DNA of 46,753 nucleotides from an uncultured SAR324 cluster bacterium (GTDB lineage Bacteria > SAR324 > NAC60-12). This document shows positions 9,674-18,481 of this stretch, in pieces. The position numbers were made by a program, and so were the translations under genes. A model generated the notes under the pieces. It was not told the origin of the DNA, made no database searches, and saw only the letters and a program-made list of their open reading frames with translations. Positions within the stretch are counted from its first letter, which is position 1; each line of letters begins with the position of its first letter. Location of the stretch: contig CABXOR010000007.1 of assembly GCA_902513935.1 (NCBI GenBank), positions 1 to 46,753 of the forward strand. Direction: 5' to 3'.

Positions 9674-10981
9674 ATGGCTGAAGAAGAAACTGAAGGAACA
9701 GTTGATGAAGATGTACCGGAAAATTTTGCTGCACGGATTGTCAGGGATGTGACGGTGATCTTTCAGAAGCAAATGGATCTCGATGCTGCATCTGCTGAAG
9801 CTGCTGCATATATTTGGAAAAATACTGGAACCCCTGGTAAAGTTGGCTATTTTATTGATGCCACTGAAATGTGGCTGGAAGCTCCGGAAACAGGAGATAA
9901 ATATGCAGCCTTGAGCTGGCTGGCAATTGCCAACCAAAGTGCCAACAATGAAGATTATGATACATTCCTACACATGATGATAAATTCAATTATAATGGGG
10001 TATTATAATCTTGAAAAGCCGGATATAGAATACAAGGGAAAAATATACTCAACTTATACTTCAATTGTCAGCGACGTATTCGTTCGTATGGCAGGACTTA
10101 ATCCTACTAATGGAGAAATTGCTGCAAATATATTTGCTATTTTAATTCGGAATGAAATGGATTTGTCAGCAAAATCTGAGGCAGAGAAAGAAGAAACCGG
10201 CAGTAGTATTATTCCCGCAGATATGCAGGATCTGTATGATGATGTAATATCTTATCTTAGTGAACGTGCAATATTTAAAGCAAGTCCAATGGCCGGAACA
10301 GATGAAAACCCGAATGAACATATCCAAAATTTATGTGAAAGACTACGTTCATCCCGTCGATATGTAATGCAGGAAGTGATTAATGAACGGGCACTTGAAA
10401 AAAAGAAACTGCTTGAACTGGATTTGAAAAACCAGCTTGCTTCCGCGGAGGAAATCGTCATGGTTGATCCAAAATTTACTGATGGATTGTCACTATTTGT
10501 TAAGGAAAAACGTTACAATTTCAAGTACCTTTCTGTTGAAAAAGTCAGAATGACCTTGCAATTGCTGGGCTCGATTACAGGTGCAGTGTATTTTTTGCTG
10601 GGTTTCATGGGATATTTGGGTGTACATTGGGTTGACGGATTTGTGGTTTGCCTGGTTATGGTGGGATTAGTAAGAATATTACTTTCAAGGAAACAGTTAA
10701 AATTATTTTATCCTACTGATATTAGTAAGGAACTGGAAGAAAGTTCCACTGCGTTCATAAACGTGATGCGAAATATGTCGCAGGAACAGATGGAGCATTT
10801 TATGGTGCGTCAAATAAAGTTGGAGCGTAATCAACAATATTTAACAATGGTTCCTGAATATGTTAAATATCTTTATGCCATTATACCTGACCGGAAAAGC
10901 ATGATGATTTCCGTTGATGAGCTTTCTGAATTAGTGGAGAACTCAGAAATTGAAGTTGCCAAGCAACTGCGCGGGCAGTAA
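9674..10981 (+). CDS. Hypothetical membrane protein, 435 residues
   Basis: I do not recognise this protein. It has an acidic N-terminus (MAEEETEGTVDEDVPE), a long soluble alpha-helical region to about residue 285, two adjacent hydrophobic segments at roughly 293-336 (MTLQLLGSITGAVYFLLGF and FVVCLVMVGLVRILL), and a charged helical C-terminal tail of about 100 residues. There is no signal peptide, so both ends probably face the cytoplasm with a membrane hairpin between. It is placed 30 bases after thrS and 130 bases before a glycosyltransferase, all on the same strand; the context does not reveal a role. It may be lineage-specific. It is surely coding: long, compositionally normal, with good continuity to its neighbours. 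Confidence 0.8.
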   Translation: MAEEETEGTVDEDVPENFAARIVRDVTVIFQKQMDLDAASAEAAAYIWKNTGTPGKVGYFIDATEMWLEAPETGDKYAALSWLAIANQSANNEDYDTFLHMMINSIIMGYYNLEKPDIEYKGKIYSTYTSIVSDVFVRMAGLNPTNGEIAANIFAILIRNEMDLSAKSEAEKEETGSSIIPADMQDLYDDVISYLSERAIFKASPMAGTDENPNEHIQNLCERLRSSRRYVMQEVINERALEKKKLLELDLKNQLASAEEIVMVDPKFTDGLSLFVKEKRYNFKYLSVEKVRMTLQLLGSITGAVYFLLGFMGYLGVHWVDGFVVCLVMVGLVRILLSRKQLKLFYPTDISKELEESSTAFINVMRNMSQEQMEHFMVRQIKLERNQQYLTMVPEYVKYLYAIIPDRKSMMISVDELSELVENSEIEVAKQLRGQ

Positions 10982-11111
10982 AAAGTTTTGTTAATGAAGC
11001 AAAACGATCGAGAAAAGACTGTCGTAACCATGGATTTGATTTCTCTTCGTCTGGGAGGAATTACCGATATGTTATCCTTTATACAGGCGTTCCCCGAAAC
11101 GCAATTTATTA

Positions 11112-12251
11112 ATGAAGATCCTTATCGGCAGCAACGTCCACTGGTGGAACGCGGAAGCTGCGTATGCGGCTGCAATTGCGCTATTGCTTAAAAAGGCGGG
11201 GCATTCAGTTTTCGTGCTTACCCGACCGGACTCGCTCAACTCTAAACACCTCAGTGAACGAGGTTTGCGTCTAATTACGCATATCAATCTCAACAGCAAG
11301 AATCCCCTCCAGCTTTTAGTGGCATACAGGAAACTCAAAAAGTTTCTACTGGAAGAACAGATTGATTTGATCAATCCACATCGCTCGGAAGGTTTCCCTC
11401 TATTTGTTTTTGCTGCACGTTCCCTGTCTAGTAATCGTATTGAAAATCTCATTCCGGTTATCAGAACACGCGGCACTACCAGGCCATTGCTTCAGCATTG
11501 GCTGAATCGAAAAATGCACATTGATTGGACTGCAAATTACATTACTGCCGGAGAAATAGTTGCAGAGCGGTTACTTGATGCAGTTCCAATTTCACCGGAA
11601 AAGCTGAAAACAATTTACTATCCTGTTGAATGTTCGGACTTACCTCTGAAGCCGCCAGAAGATTACCGGACTGAATTTGAAATTCCCCAAAAAGCCAAAG
11701 TTCTGGCAGTTGTTGGACGTATTCGTCCTGTCAAGGGGCAGCGTATCCTTCTACAAAGTTTGAGTCAATTACTGACTGAATTTCCTGATTTGGTGTTGCT
11801 TATACCGTACCGAGACTCAGCCAGCAATGAGCCGGAAATGCAGGCTCTCCATAATGATATCCGGAGATTTAAACTTGAAGCACATGTAAGGCTAATTACA
11901 ATGAGAGAGGATATCAGACAGTTAATGGGATTTGCTGATGTCGGGGTTGTAAGTTCAGTGGAATCTGAAGTCATCTGCAGGGTTGCGGTAGAATTCTTTT
12001 CAGTGGCTACACCGGTAGTTGCATTCCCGACAGGATGTCTTCCGGAAATAATCCGGCACGGAGAAAATGGATATTTGGCTGAAACACAAACTGCGGAATC
12101 GCTAACGGAAGAGTTACGCAAAATTCTGGCAAATCCGAAACTATGTGAACGACTTGGTCAGGGAGCACGTCGTGATGCAGAAACTCGATTCAATCCCCAA
12201 ATCATGCTCACAGAAACCCTTAAAGTTTTTGAGCAAGCCCTCAATCATTAA
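11112..12251 (+). CDS. Glycosyltransferase, GT-B fold, group 1/GT4 type
   Basis: A 379-residue retaining-type glycosyltransferase that would transfer a sugar from a nucleotide donor, probably onto a cell-surface glycan. The N-terminal acceptor domain starts MKILIGSNVHWWNAEAAYAA; the C-terminal donor domain holds VVGRIRPVKGQRILLQSL and the donor-site stretch SSVESEVICRVAVEFF then PVVAFPTGCLPEIIRHGENG, the usual group 1 pattern with the E-x7-E-like pair. There is no signal peptide or membrane span. ATG 11112 is the natural start for the Rossmann strand; an overlapping frame beginning near 10988 was judged spurious. No canonical ribosome binding site precedes it. Donor and acceptor are unknown. 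Confidence 0.9.
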   Translation: MKILIGSNVHWWNAEAAYAAAIALLLKKAGHSVFVLTRPDSLNSKHLSERGLRLITHINLNSKNPLQLLVAYRKLKKFLLEEQIDLINPHRSEGFPLFVFAARSLSSNRIENLIPVIRTRGTTRPLLQHWLNRKMHIDWTANYITAGEIVAERLLDAVPISPEKLKTIYYPVECSDLPLKPPEDYRTEFEIPQKAKVLAVVGRIRPVKGQRILLQSLSQLLTEFPDLVLLIPYRDSASNEPEMQALHNDIRRFKLEAHVRLITMREDIRQLMGFADVGVVSSVESEVICRVAVEFFSVATPVVAFPTGCLPEIIRHGENGYLAETQTAESLTEELRKILANPKLCERLGQGARRDAETRFNPQIMLTETLKVFEQALNH

Positions 12252-12323
12252 TATTAACAGTTTTAAGATCCCCAATCTGTACTGGCCCAGGAATTAATTA
12301 GTATTAGTTGAAAAATAAATTTA

Positions 12324-12352
12324 TCCAAAAATATCATTAATATATTTTTGGA
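12324..12352. terminator. AT-rich 11-bp hairpin downstream of glycosyltransferase gene
   Basis: TCCAAAAATAT (12324-12334) and ATATTTTTGGA (12342-12352) form a perfect 11-bp stem with a 7-base loop, 73 bases after the glycosyltransferase stop. The 3' arm contains five T residues, so it could end transcription in either direction. The rest of the 12,252-12,597 gap shows nothing else I can name. Confidence 0.5.
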
Positions 12353-12597
12353 TTAAAGATGACAATTGCAAGGGGTGTCCGGGAAGTAGCACATCTGTGA
12401 AGCGTAGCTAAAACCCGGATTTCAGGGGGGATACTTTCAATTATTTAATTCAGCATGATGTGGAATTCGTATCCCGTATCAAGTTCGGAATGACAAGTAG
12501 TACACTTGTTATTAAATTATAATTTTTTTGAAAAACTCCACAGATAAAGAATTCAGACTTGAGTAATTACTGTATATTATAGACCATAAGTTGTAAC

Positions 12598-12687
12598 GGA
12601 GGGATGGGTGAGTGGTTGAAACCGACGGACTTGAAATCCGTTAAGGCTGCAAGGTCTTCGGGGGTTCGAATCCCTCTCCCTCCGCCA
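12598..12687 (+). tRNA. tRNA-Ser(UGA)
   Basis: A 90-base class II tRNA with encoded CCA. The acceptor stem GGAGGGA pairs with TCCCTCC, the anticodon stem is ACGGA/TCCGT with loop CTTGAAA (anticodon TGA), followed by a long variable arm and a T arm containing GGTTCGAATCC. It stands alone between two protein genes. The minus-strand frame over it is a common false gene. Confidence 0.97.
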
Positions 12688-12792
12688 GCTTTTTTAATCA
12701 AATGCCTTTCTAAATTATCTACTAATAATCTGGGAAAAAATGCATATTCATGACAGGAATGGCGCATCAAAAATTTTAAAAGATAAAATCAA

Positions 12793-13551
12793 ATGGAACT
12801 CAAGGATAAAGTAATTATTGTTACAGGGGCGGCCCAGGGTTTGGGGCGACAATTTGCACTGGACTGTGCAGCCAACGGAATGAAAGTCGCACTTGCTGAT
12901 ATTGATCTGGATGCACTGGGAAAAACCCGCAAGGAGTGTGAAGACAAAGGTGTTGAAGCACGCGGTTACGAATTAAATGTGACAGAAGAATCCGCCGTTG
13001 AGAATGTTTATTCTCAGGTAGTCAGTGATTTTGGGACACTGGACGCAAGCATCAATAATGCAGGCATTTTACGGGACAGTCTTCTAGTCAAGGTCAAGGA
13101 CCGAGAAATAAGAAAATTCCCCCTTTCCAAATGGCAGGCAGTCATAGATACAAACTTGACAGGTGTTTTCCTTTGTGGACGTGAAGCAGCAGCACAATTT
13201 GTTGAACTGAAAAAACCTGGTGTGATCATCAATATTGCCAGTGTTGCTCGCTCAGGAAATTTTGGGCAAAGCAACTATTCTGCAGCAAAGGCGGGGGTTT
13301 CTGCAATGACCGTTCTCTGGGCACAGGAACTGGCGCATTACGGAATCAGGGTTGCAGGCATTGCTCCCGGGTTCACTGCTACTGAAATGGTGGTCTCTTT
13401 AAGGGACGACATCAAAGAAAAATTCACCAATAGTATCCCACTGCGGAGATTTGCGGAAACAAGTGAAATGTCTGACGGCGCGCTCTTCATCCTCAAAAAT
13501 GAATACTACACAGGACGTATGCTGGAAATCGATGGCGGAGCACGAATTTGA
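12793..13551 (+). CDS. SDR family oxidoreductase, FabG-like
   Basis: A 252-residue short-chain dehydrogenase/reductase using NAD(P)H. The cofactor motif TGAAQGLG is at residues 11-18, NNAG at 88-91, and the catalytic Ser150, Tyr162 and Lys166 lie in INIAS...NYSAAK. It ends with the family-typical EIDGGARI. Sequence resembles 3-oxoacyl-ACP reductase, but many FabG-like proteins act on other carbonyls and no fatty-acid genes are nearby, so the substrate is open. The ATG follows an A-rich leader with no clear ribosome binding site. The stop overlaps the longest possible reading frame of the following EamA gene, suggesting translational coupling. Confidence 0.92.
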   Translation: MELKDKVIIVTGAAQGLGRQFALDCAANGMKVALADIDLDALGKTRKECEDKGVEARGYELNVTEESAVENVYSQVVSDFGTLDASINNAGILRDSLLVKVKDREIRKFPLSKWQAVIDTNLTGVFLCGREAAAQFVELKKPGVIINIASVARSGNFGQSNYSAAKAGVSAMTVLWAQELAHYGIRVAGIAPGFTATEMVVSLRDDIKEKFTNSIPLRRFAETSEMSDGALFILKNEYYTGRMLEIDGGARI

Positions 13552-13604
13552 CAATTGGCACCAGAGCTTCAGGCGGCACTGGATATTCGGTTTTATCTGG
13601 ATCA

Positions 13605-14477
13605 GTGCAAAACGTACTGCTTTACGTTGTGACCATCCTCATTTGGGGTTCAAGCTGGCTAGTCATCAAATTTCAGCTTGGTGTAGCCGATCCAATGGTT
13701 TCTGTCGCCTATCGTTTCCTGTTGGCTTCCGGAATATCATGGATCTATTGCAGGTATTCAGGACTTCAGTTGAGTTTTAGACTCCGTGACCACGGCTTCA
13801 TGTTTTTGCAGGGAGTGAGTCTCTTTGCCCTCAATTATTGGCTTTTCTACATTTGCGAATTATCACTCACCAGCGGTTTGGCTGCAGTAATATTCAGCAC
13901 CATTGTCGTGATGAACATGCTGAACGGAGTAATTTTTCTAAAAAACCGTCTGGAACTTCGTGTTGTGATTGGAGCCGTTTTGGGACTGTCAGGTATCATA
14001 CTGATTTTCTGGCCGGAAGTCAGTGATTTTGAAACTGGAAGAGAAAATTTATTTGCAGCGGCTTTGGCAGTGTTGGCAACATTTTTAGCTTCGCTGGGTA
14101 ATATCGCTTCTGCCAGAAATCAACGCGAGGGTATTCCGGTGGTACAGTCAAACACTTATGGGATGACATACGGAGCACTGCTGATGCTTGTATTAGCATG
14201 GTCAACAGGACGTGAATTTAATTTTGAGTTCACTGTTTCGTACATCAGTTCGTTGGTGTTTCTCTCCGTTTTTGCATCCATCATTGCCTTTTGGTCTTAC
14301 CTCACATTACTGGGACGGGTCGGGGTGGAGCGTGCAGCATATGCAACCTTGATTTTTCCTTTAGTTGCACTGGGAATTTCAACAATATTCGAAGGTTATC
14401 AATGGTCTGCGTATGCAGTAATCGGCATAGTATTGATTCTAGGAGGTAACTTATTGATTCTCAAACGTTCAATCTGA
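13605..14477 (+). CDS. EamA/DMT family transporter
   Basis: A drug/metabolite transporter superfamily permease with about ten membrane helices in two EamA repeats. The N-terminal signature is [20 protein letters not shown], and the C-terminal repeat ends [26 protein letters not shown]. The GTG at 13605 is chosen because it starts at the usual family N-terminus just before helix 1; a TTG at 13548 would add 19 residues and overlap the SDR stop. The product is 290 residues from 13605. Substrate unknown (amino acids or metabolites are typical). The 3' end overlaps the convergent adenine deaminase gene by 9 bases. Confidence 0.88.
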   Translation: MQNVLLYVVTILIWGSSWLVIKFQLGVADPMVSVAYRFLLASGISWIYCRYSGLQLSFRLRDHGFMFLQGVSLFALNYWLFYICELSLTSGLAAVIFSTIVVMNMLNGVIFLKNRLELRVVIGAVLGLSGIILIFWPEVSDFETGRENLFAAALAVLATFLASLGNIASARNQREGIPVVQSNTYGMTYGALLMLVLAWSTGREFNFEFTVSYISSLVFLSVFASIIAFWSYLTLLGRVGVERAAYATLIFPLVALGISTIFEGYQWSAYAVIGIVLILGGNLLILKRSI

Positions 14478-15488
14478 AATTATTTGTTCAGCAACAAATT
14501 CATCAATGGATTTCAGGTGAACGTCAATGTCTTCCTGTGGCAGAAAACTGGCTGTAAATCCGTTTTTAGCTATTTGAACAATGTCTTTCTGACTCAGATT
14601 TAAACCATTTTGAGCGGCCAGAAAATTCTCATTCATGTAGCCGCCAAAATAAGCCGGGTCGTCGGAATTTATGGTTATGCAAAGTCCGGCATCCAACATT
14701 TGTTTGAGGTTGTGATTCTCCATTTTATCGAAAACACGTAATTTTGTGTTTGAAAGTGGACAGACGGTCAGGGGTATTTTCCCTTTAACGAGGCGCTCCA
14801 CTAGTTTTGGATCTTCCATGCAGCGCACTCCATGGTCAATCCGGGAAACTCCGAGTAAATCCAAAGCCTGCCAAATGTATTCCGGAGGCCCTTCTTCCCC
14901 GGCATGTGCGACTTTTCGTAAACCTGCATCAGTTGCTTTTGCAAAAACCCGTTCAAACTTTTCTGGAGGGAATCCGACTTCAGATGAATCCAACCCAACT
15001 CCTTCAATCCACCCACGGAAAGGCAGAGCATCTGCTAAAGTCGCTAAAGCGGCTTCCTCACTTAAATGCCTTAAAAAACACAGAATCAAACGCGAAGTAA
15101 TTCCGAATTTTTGTTTTGCTTCAACCAGTGCTTTGTGGATTCCGGTGATCACAGTTTGGAAAGGAATACCTCGATCGGTGTGAGTTTGAGGATCAAAAAA
15201 GATTTCAATATGCCGCACATTTTGTTTTTGAACACACTGTATATAAGCCCATGTCAAATCAAAAAAATCAGACACCTGTAAAAGTACTCCTGCCCCGGCA
15301 TAGTAAATATCCAAAAATGGTTGTAAATCACTGAATACATATGCCGCCTGTACTTCCTCAACGGATGCAAACGGCAAAGGTACATTGTTCCGTTCTGCCA
15401 ACTCAAACATCAGTTCGGGTTCAAGAGAACCCTCTATGTGCAGGTGTAATTCGGCTTTTGGTAGTGCTTTGATAAAGTCTTCAATCAT
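14469..15488 (-). CDS. Adenine deaminase, AAH1/adenosine deaminase-like family
   Basis: A 339-residue zinc hydrolase expected to deaminate adenine to hypoxanthine in purine salvage. Metal ligands are in ELHLHIEGS (His15, His17), the catalytic HAGEEGP, and [10 protein letters not shown]. Several stretches resemble the yeast AAH1 adenine deaminase subgroup rather than true adenosine deaminase as I recall them: [28 protein letters not shown] and [10 protein letters not shown]. The start at 15488 is chosen because a good ribosome binding site (GGGGAG) lies just ahead and the protein then begins [17 protein letters not shown]; a longer frame from 15554 would add 22 unlikely residues. It is convergent with the EamA gene. 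Confidence 0.92.
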   Translation of the reverse strand: MIEDFIKALPKAELHLHIEGSLEPELMFELAERNNVPLPFASVEEVQAAYVFSDLQPFLDIYYAGAGVLLQVSDFFDLTWAYIQCVQKQNVRHIEIFFDPQTHTDRGIPFQTVITGIHKALVEAKQKFGITSRLILCFLRHLSEEAALATLADALPFRGWIEGVGLDSSEVGFPPEKFERVFAKATDAGLRKVAHAGEEGPPEYIWQALDLLGVSRIDHGVRCMEDPKLVERLVKGKIPLTVCPLSNTKLRVFDKMENHNLKQMLDAGLCITINSDDPAYFGGYMNENFLAAQNGLNLSQKDIVQIAKNGFTASFLPQEDIDVHLKSIDEFVAEQIISD

Positions 15489-15592
15489 ATCTCTCCCCTC
15501 TTGATTAAGACTGAAAATTAGACACATCCTCCCGATGGTACTTTGTTCAGACACGAGTCACAATTAGTCTGCAAAACTGGTTCCTTTTTTTC

Positions 15593-15620
15593 TTTACTTT
15601 ATACCCCCCTACAGTATAAT
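15593..15620 (+). promoter_or_regulatory. Promoter with CsoR-like operator for HMA gene
   Basis: A -35-like TTTACT (15593-15598), a 16-base spacer and a perfect -10 TATAAT (15615-15620). Spanning the spacer and -10 is TATACCCCCCTACAGTATA (15600-15618), a C-tract flanked by TATA arms as in CsoR/RcnR-type operators. It lies about 150 bases before a copper-chaperone-like HMA gene, which fits copper-responsive control. The operator assignment is by pattern only; no csoR gene is in the window. Confidence 0.5.
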
Positions 15621-15769
15621 GGAATTACATTAACAAGCTATATAACTGGTTCATTATGTTTCATCAAGCAGAGACTACAAAAATATTATCAATATTATTT
15701 TTTTGAATTAAACAGCTGCGAACACATTTTAAAGGTAGCTTAAAGCCGACCTTACTCAACACGGAATAT

Positions 15770-15983
15770 ATGGGAACAGTTAATTGGGATATTTCAGGAA
15801 TGCACTGTGGCGGTTGCTCATCGCGACTGCAAAAAGTAATTTATGGAAAAGACGGTGTACAGTCAGTAACCGTTTCTTATGCTGAGAAACAAGCCTCAAT
15901 GAAATATGACCCCTCAAAAAATTTCGCAGGAACAATTGCAGGACACGATTGAAAAGGCGGGGTTTGGAATTACATTCTCTTAA
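15770..15983 (+). pseudogene. Heavy-metal-associated (CopZ-like) protein, frameshifted
   Basis: A small HMA-domain metallochaperone that would bind Cu(I). The metal site GMHCGGCSSRLQ (Cys-x-x-Cys) is in the N-terminal part. The reading frame as written stops at 15952, but the next frame continues with ISQEQLQDTIEKAGFGITFS and stops at 15983, which is the normal HMA C-terminus. The two parts join if one A is removed from the six-A run near 15917-15922, so there is a one-base insertion, either a sequencing error or a real mutation. Repaired, the protein is about 70 residues, the usual CopZ size. No P-type ATPase accompanies it. ATG 15770 is preceded by CGGAATAT. Confidence 0.75.
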
Positions 15984-16068
15984 AAGAAAGGGATATTAGA
16001 TCTCGATTTAGTTTCTGCGTTTGGAATATCTAAAACAAATGATGCTTTTTGGAGCAACTCAGAATTAC

Positions 16069-16806
16069 TCAGACGTTGATTTTGCTCCAGAGACGTTCCG
16101 GAATCAGGTACATTATTCGAGAAATTACTGCCCATGGCCAAACCGGAACGGTGGAGGACAAAACCTGCTTTTCAATCATGTCAACCATCAGCTGAGCTCC
16201 TTTTTCTGCAGAAATAATAAAGGGGCGGCTTTTTCGATGGGTATTGATGGGAGTGTCAATAAATCCCGGATTGATGACAGTGACGGCTATCTTGTATTTC
16301 AGAAGGTGATTCCGGATACCCTCCATGTATGTTGAAAGTGCTGCCTTGGAAGCAGAATAAGCCGGGGTTGAGGAAAGTCCCCTAAAACCTGCGATTGAAG
16401 AAATTCCTACGATTTGTCCGCCACCCTGTTTTTTTAGTATATCTGCACCTACATCAATGGTGGCCATTGCGCCAAGTACGTTAATCTCTATTATCTTACG
16501 GTCCTGATGAAAGGTCCCTTCTCCCGGATAACTTCTTCCGCCGATCCCGGCATTTGCAATTATAATACTGACTCCACCTAGTTCATCTGTAAGCTTGTTT
16601 AAGACTTCCGGAACACTTTCCAGATCCGCAACATCAAGATGAGCAACCGCAACCTGATTTTCACCGGACAATTCTTCTTCGAGCTCCTCCAGCAATTCCA
16701 GACGTCTTGCGCATAAGCCTAAGGCAAAACCCCTGCGTGAAAATTCAAAAGCCAAAGCCCTACCAATTCCTGTGCTGGCGCCGGTTATTAAGACTGAGCC
16801 CGGCAT
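16069..16806 (-). CDS. SDR family NAD(P)-dependent oxidoreductase
   Basis: A 245-residue classical short-chain dehydrogenase. TGASTGIG (residues 8-15) binds the cofactor, IANAGIGG follows strand 4, and the catalytic set is in GISSIAG with Tyr150 and Lys154 in YSASK. The C-terminal extension has a hydrophobic stretch (VWPWAVISRIMYLIP) that may touch the membrane. The start at 16806 (MPGSVLITGAS) is chosen since the upstream gene ends at 16808, one base before, so the two are coupled; the longer frame to 16935 overlaps that gene and is rejected. Substrate unknown. Confidence 0.9.
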   Translation of the reverse strand: MPGSVLITGASTGIGRALAFEFSRRGFALGLCARRLELLEELEEELSGENQVAVAHLDVADLESVPEVLNKLTDELGGVSIIIANAGIGGRSYPGEGTFHQDRKIIEINVLGAMATIDVGADILKKQGGGQIVGISSIAGFRGLSSTPAYSASKAALSTYMEGIRNHLLKYKIAVTVINPGFIDTPINTHRKSRPFIISAEKGAQLMVDMIEKQVLSSTVPVWPWAVISRIMYLIPERLWSKINV

Positions 16807-16807
16807 T

Positions 16808-17014
16808 TTAATTTTCTTTCTTGTTGTCTCTTCCGCTAATCCAGCCGAGTCCGATTCCAACTCCAACCCAGATGGTTGTAGAAAGGCTTCCGGATGAAAA
16901 GAGCCAGATAAGGAGATAGCCGACAAGCACACCATACCGGACTTGACGTTGTCTTTGAAAAAGAGCGACCCAATATTTTAATTTTGTGGAAGTCCCCTGA
17001 ATAAGGTTTCCCAT
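16808..17014 (-). CDS. Small membrane protein upstream of SDR gene
   Basis: A 68-residue protein with a basic N-terminus (LIQGTSTKLKYWVALFQRQRQVRYG) followed by one long or two short membrane spans (VLVGYLLIWLFSSGSLSTTIWVGVGIGL, interrupted by SGS) and a charged end GRDNKKEN. I do not recognise a family. A strong ribosome binding site (AAAAGGAG, 6 bases before the ATG) supports the start. It forms a two-gene operon with the SDR gene, one base apart. Confidence 0.7.
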   Translation of the reverse strand: MGNLIQGTSTKLKYWVALFQRQRQVRYGVLVGYLLIWLFSSGSLSTTIWVGVGIGLGWISGRDNKKEN

Positions 17015-17163
17015 GTAATTCTCCTTTTAATTAATTTTTCCGATTTTAAGAATTGCAGCTTTCAGTCTCCAGCTTACCTGTGACAGCTTCAAGTTTAACT
17101 TGGATGCACAAAATAGTTACTACTTAATTATCAAGACGATAGCATTAATAATCCGTGAGTGAG

Positions 17164-17236
17164 GCCGTAGTAGCGGAATTGGTAGACCTGCTAGTTTCAG
17201 TAATGGAGTGGGAGTTCGAGTCTCACCTATGAATTA
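17164..17236 (+). pseudogene. Degenerate tRNA-Leu copy with anticodon arm deleted
   Basis: Starts with GCCGTAG and runs through D arm and T arm (GTGGGAGTTCGAGTCTC), closely matching the intact tRNA-Leu(CAG) at 30,799. A 13-base segment covering the anticodon loop is missing; in the intact gene this segment lies between two copies of CTAGTTTCA, so the deletion is explained by slippage between direct repeats. The 3' acceptor strand has decayed and there is no CCA. It cannot work as a tRNA. Confidence 0.85.
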
Positions 17237-17519
17237 TGATCATCCTAAGAATGTCCATTTCTACACAATCTCTTGTAATTACTAATTCCTCAGTTGTTCA
17301 CACATATTCCCCTTTTTCTTCAAAGTGTGAGTAAAATTTAATTTTTCTTCCCAAAAAGACGGACAAAATTGTTTAAGAAAAAAATGTCTACTAGATAGTT
17401 CCTCAAAGTCCAATTTATTCAATCCGCCTTATTATCATTTACTGAGCCCGTTTGTCCTAACTCATTCAAAACGACCATTCAGTTTCAATATTATAATAAG
17501 GTTCAAGTGAGTGAGGTTT
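17237..17519. other. AT-rich spacer at left border of MORN region
   Basis: Sequence becomes much more AT-rich here. I find no coding region, hairpin or repeat copy that I can support. Confidence 0.5.
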
Positions 17520-17721
17520 ATGAGTAAAAAGACTTATATCATGCAAGCAAGAAAACCCTACGAACAAAAATTTTTCAGATGTAAAATCCTAAAAATTTTA
17601 GACAAAGACTTTTATTCAAAAAGACTTTACAGTATCATTGAAATCTAGTTCGTATAAGGTCAGTAAAATTATTTCCACGAAAGTTATGGATGGGGAGGTT
17701 TCAGTAGAGTTTGATAATTAA
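17520..17721 (+). pseudogene. Small hypothetical gene broken by a one-base shift
   Basis: ATG 17520 follows GAGGTTT, a plausible ribosome binding site. The first frame encodes 42 residues (MSKKTYIMQARKPYEQKFFR and on) and stops at 17648. The +1 frame continues with SSYKVSKIISTKVMDGEVSV and stops at 17721. Together they give a basic ~66-residue protein of unknown function, needing one extra base removed, perhaps in the A run near 17610. It lies upstream of yciB. It may be a decayed gene or a sequencing artefact. Confidence 0.4.
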
Positions 17722-17884
17722 TATGAGATGGAGACTTTTTCTAATCATTATATTAATTCTTGAAGAAATATATTTTTTAACAGAGTTCTTATTTTCATAA
17801 AGATTAGGAAGGGAGTTAGATATAAAAGGAATTGTATCCTTTCACTAATTAATATTTATTCAATCTTATTGAGATAATTTTGAA
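17722..17884. promoter_or_regulatory. Leader region of yciB-like gene
   Basis: AT-rich leader with many TATA-like segments. Promoter boxes cannot be assigned with confidence; no strong ribosome binding site precedes ATG 17885 (GAGATAATTTTGAAATG). Confidence 0.3.
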
Positions 17885-18430
17885 ATGAAACAAATTATTG
17901 AATACTTACCAATAATATTTTTCACTATAACCTATTTTTATACTCGGGATATATTTTTTGCGACTTTAATACTACTCATAGGTCTTTTTATCCAAGTATG
18001 CTTAGAGTATCTTCTAGTAAAGAAAGTTTCAAAAAAAACTAAGATAGTTTTTGGTATATCTCTATTGTTTGGAGGTTCGACATTATTTTTTAGAAATGAG
18101 GAATTTTTATTTTGGAGACCAACTGTAATTAATTGGATTTTCTCTGTCTTACTTTTGAGTGTTGAATTTATTAGTGGAAAAAATTTAATAAAAATGATTA
18201 TGGGTAAGACAATTCTACTGCCAGATAATGTTTGGAAAAAATTATCTCGTGGTTGGTCTTTGGGATTTTTAATTTCAGGTCTTTTAAATATAATAATTGC
18301 TTACAATTTCACCCTTGATGTTTGGGTTAGTTATAAATTATTTGGAGGTTTTTTAATTACATTAACTTATATTGTGATAATGATGATATATCTTTGGAGA
18401 GGTGGTTATTTAAATAAGACAGAACTATAA
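17885..18430 (+). CDS. yciB: Septation protein A / YciB-IspZ family inner membrane protein
   Basis: A 181-residue polytopic membrane protein with about five helices. It aligns by eye with YciB along its length: an N-terminal EYLPIIFFTITYFYTRDIF, then FGGSTLFFRNEEFLFWRPTV (the family's GG.TL.F.N..FI.WK.T), LLPDNVWKKLSRGW and NIIIAYNFTLDVWVSYKLFG. YciB helps keep cell envelope integrity and interacts with the division/elongation machinery. Base composition is very AT-rich, like the region around it, and it is far from the usual core neighbours, so this may be a horizontally acquired or displaced copy. Confidence 0.88.
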   Translation: MKQIIEYLPIIFFTITYFYTRDIFFATLILLIGLFIQVCLEYLLVKKVSKKTKIVFGISLLFGGSTLFFRNEEFLFWRPTVINWIFSVLLLSVEFISGKNLIKMIMGKTILLPDNVWKKLSRGWSLGFLISGLLNIIIAYNFTLDVWVSYKLFGGFLITLTYIVIMMIYLWRGGYLNKTEL

Positions 18431-18481
18431 CCTTGTTTCAAGAAATAATAATCACCTCCTTTCTACAACGAAAGGACTTGC

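Noticed and set aside
10988..11191. ORF overlapping the start of the glycosyltransferase
   Set aside because: Out of frame with the clear GT-B start, no ribosome binding site, and its second half is only a shadow of the glycosyltransferase coding DNA.
12567..12770. Minus-strand ORF over tRNA-Ser (GGGRGIRTPEDLAALTD)
   Set aside because: Antisense translation of the serine tRNA, a common false gene.
15908..15952. Programmed ribosomal frameshift in the HMA gene as in E. coli copA
   Set aside because: The E. coli event is a -1 slip; here a +1 shift is needed and no matching slippery site or stimulator is visible, so a one-base insertion is simpler.
16021..16335. Plus-strand ORF over the second SDR gene
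   Set aside because: Shadow of the SDR gene on the opposite strand, whose TGASTGIG and YSASK motifs are unambiguous.
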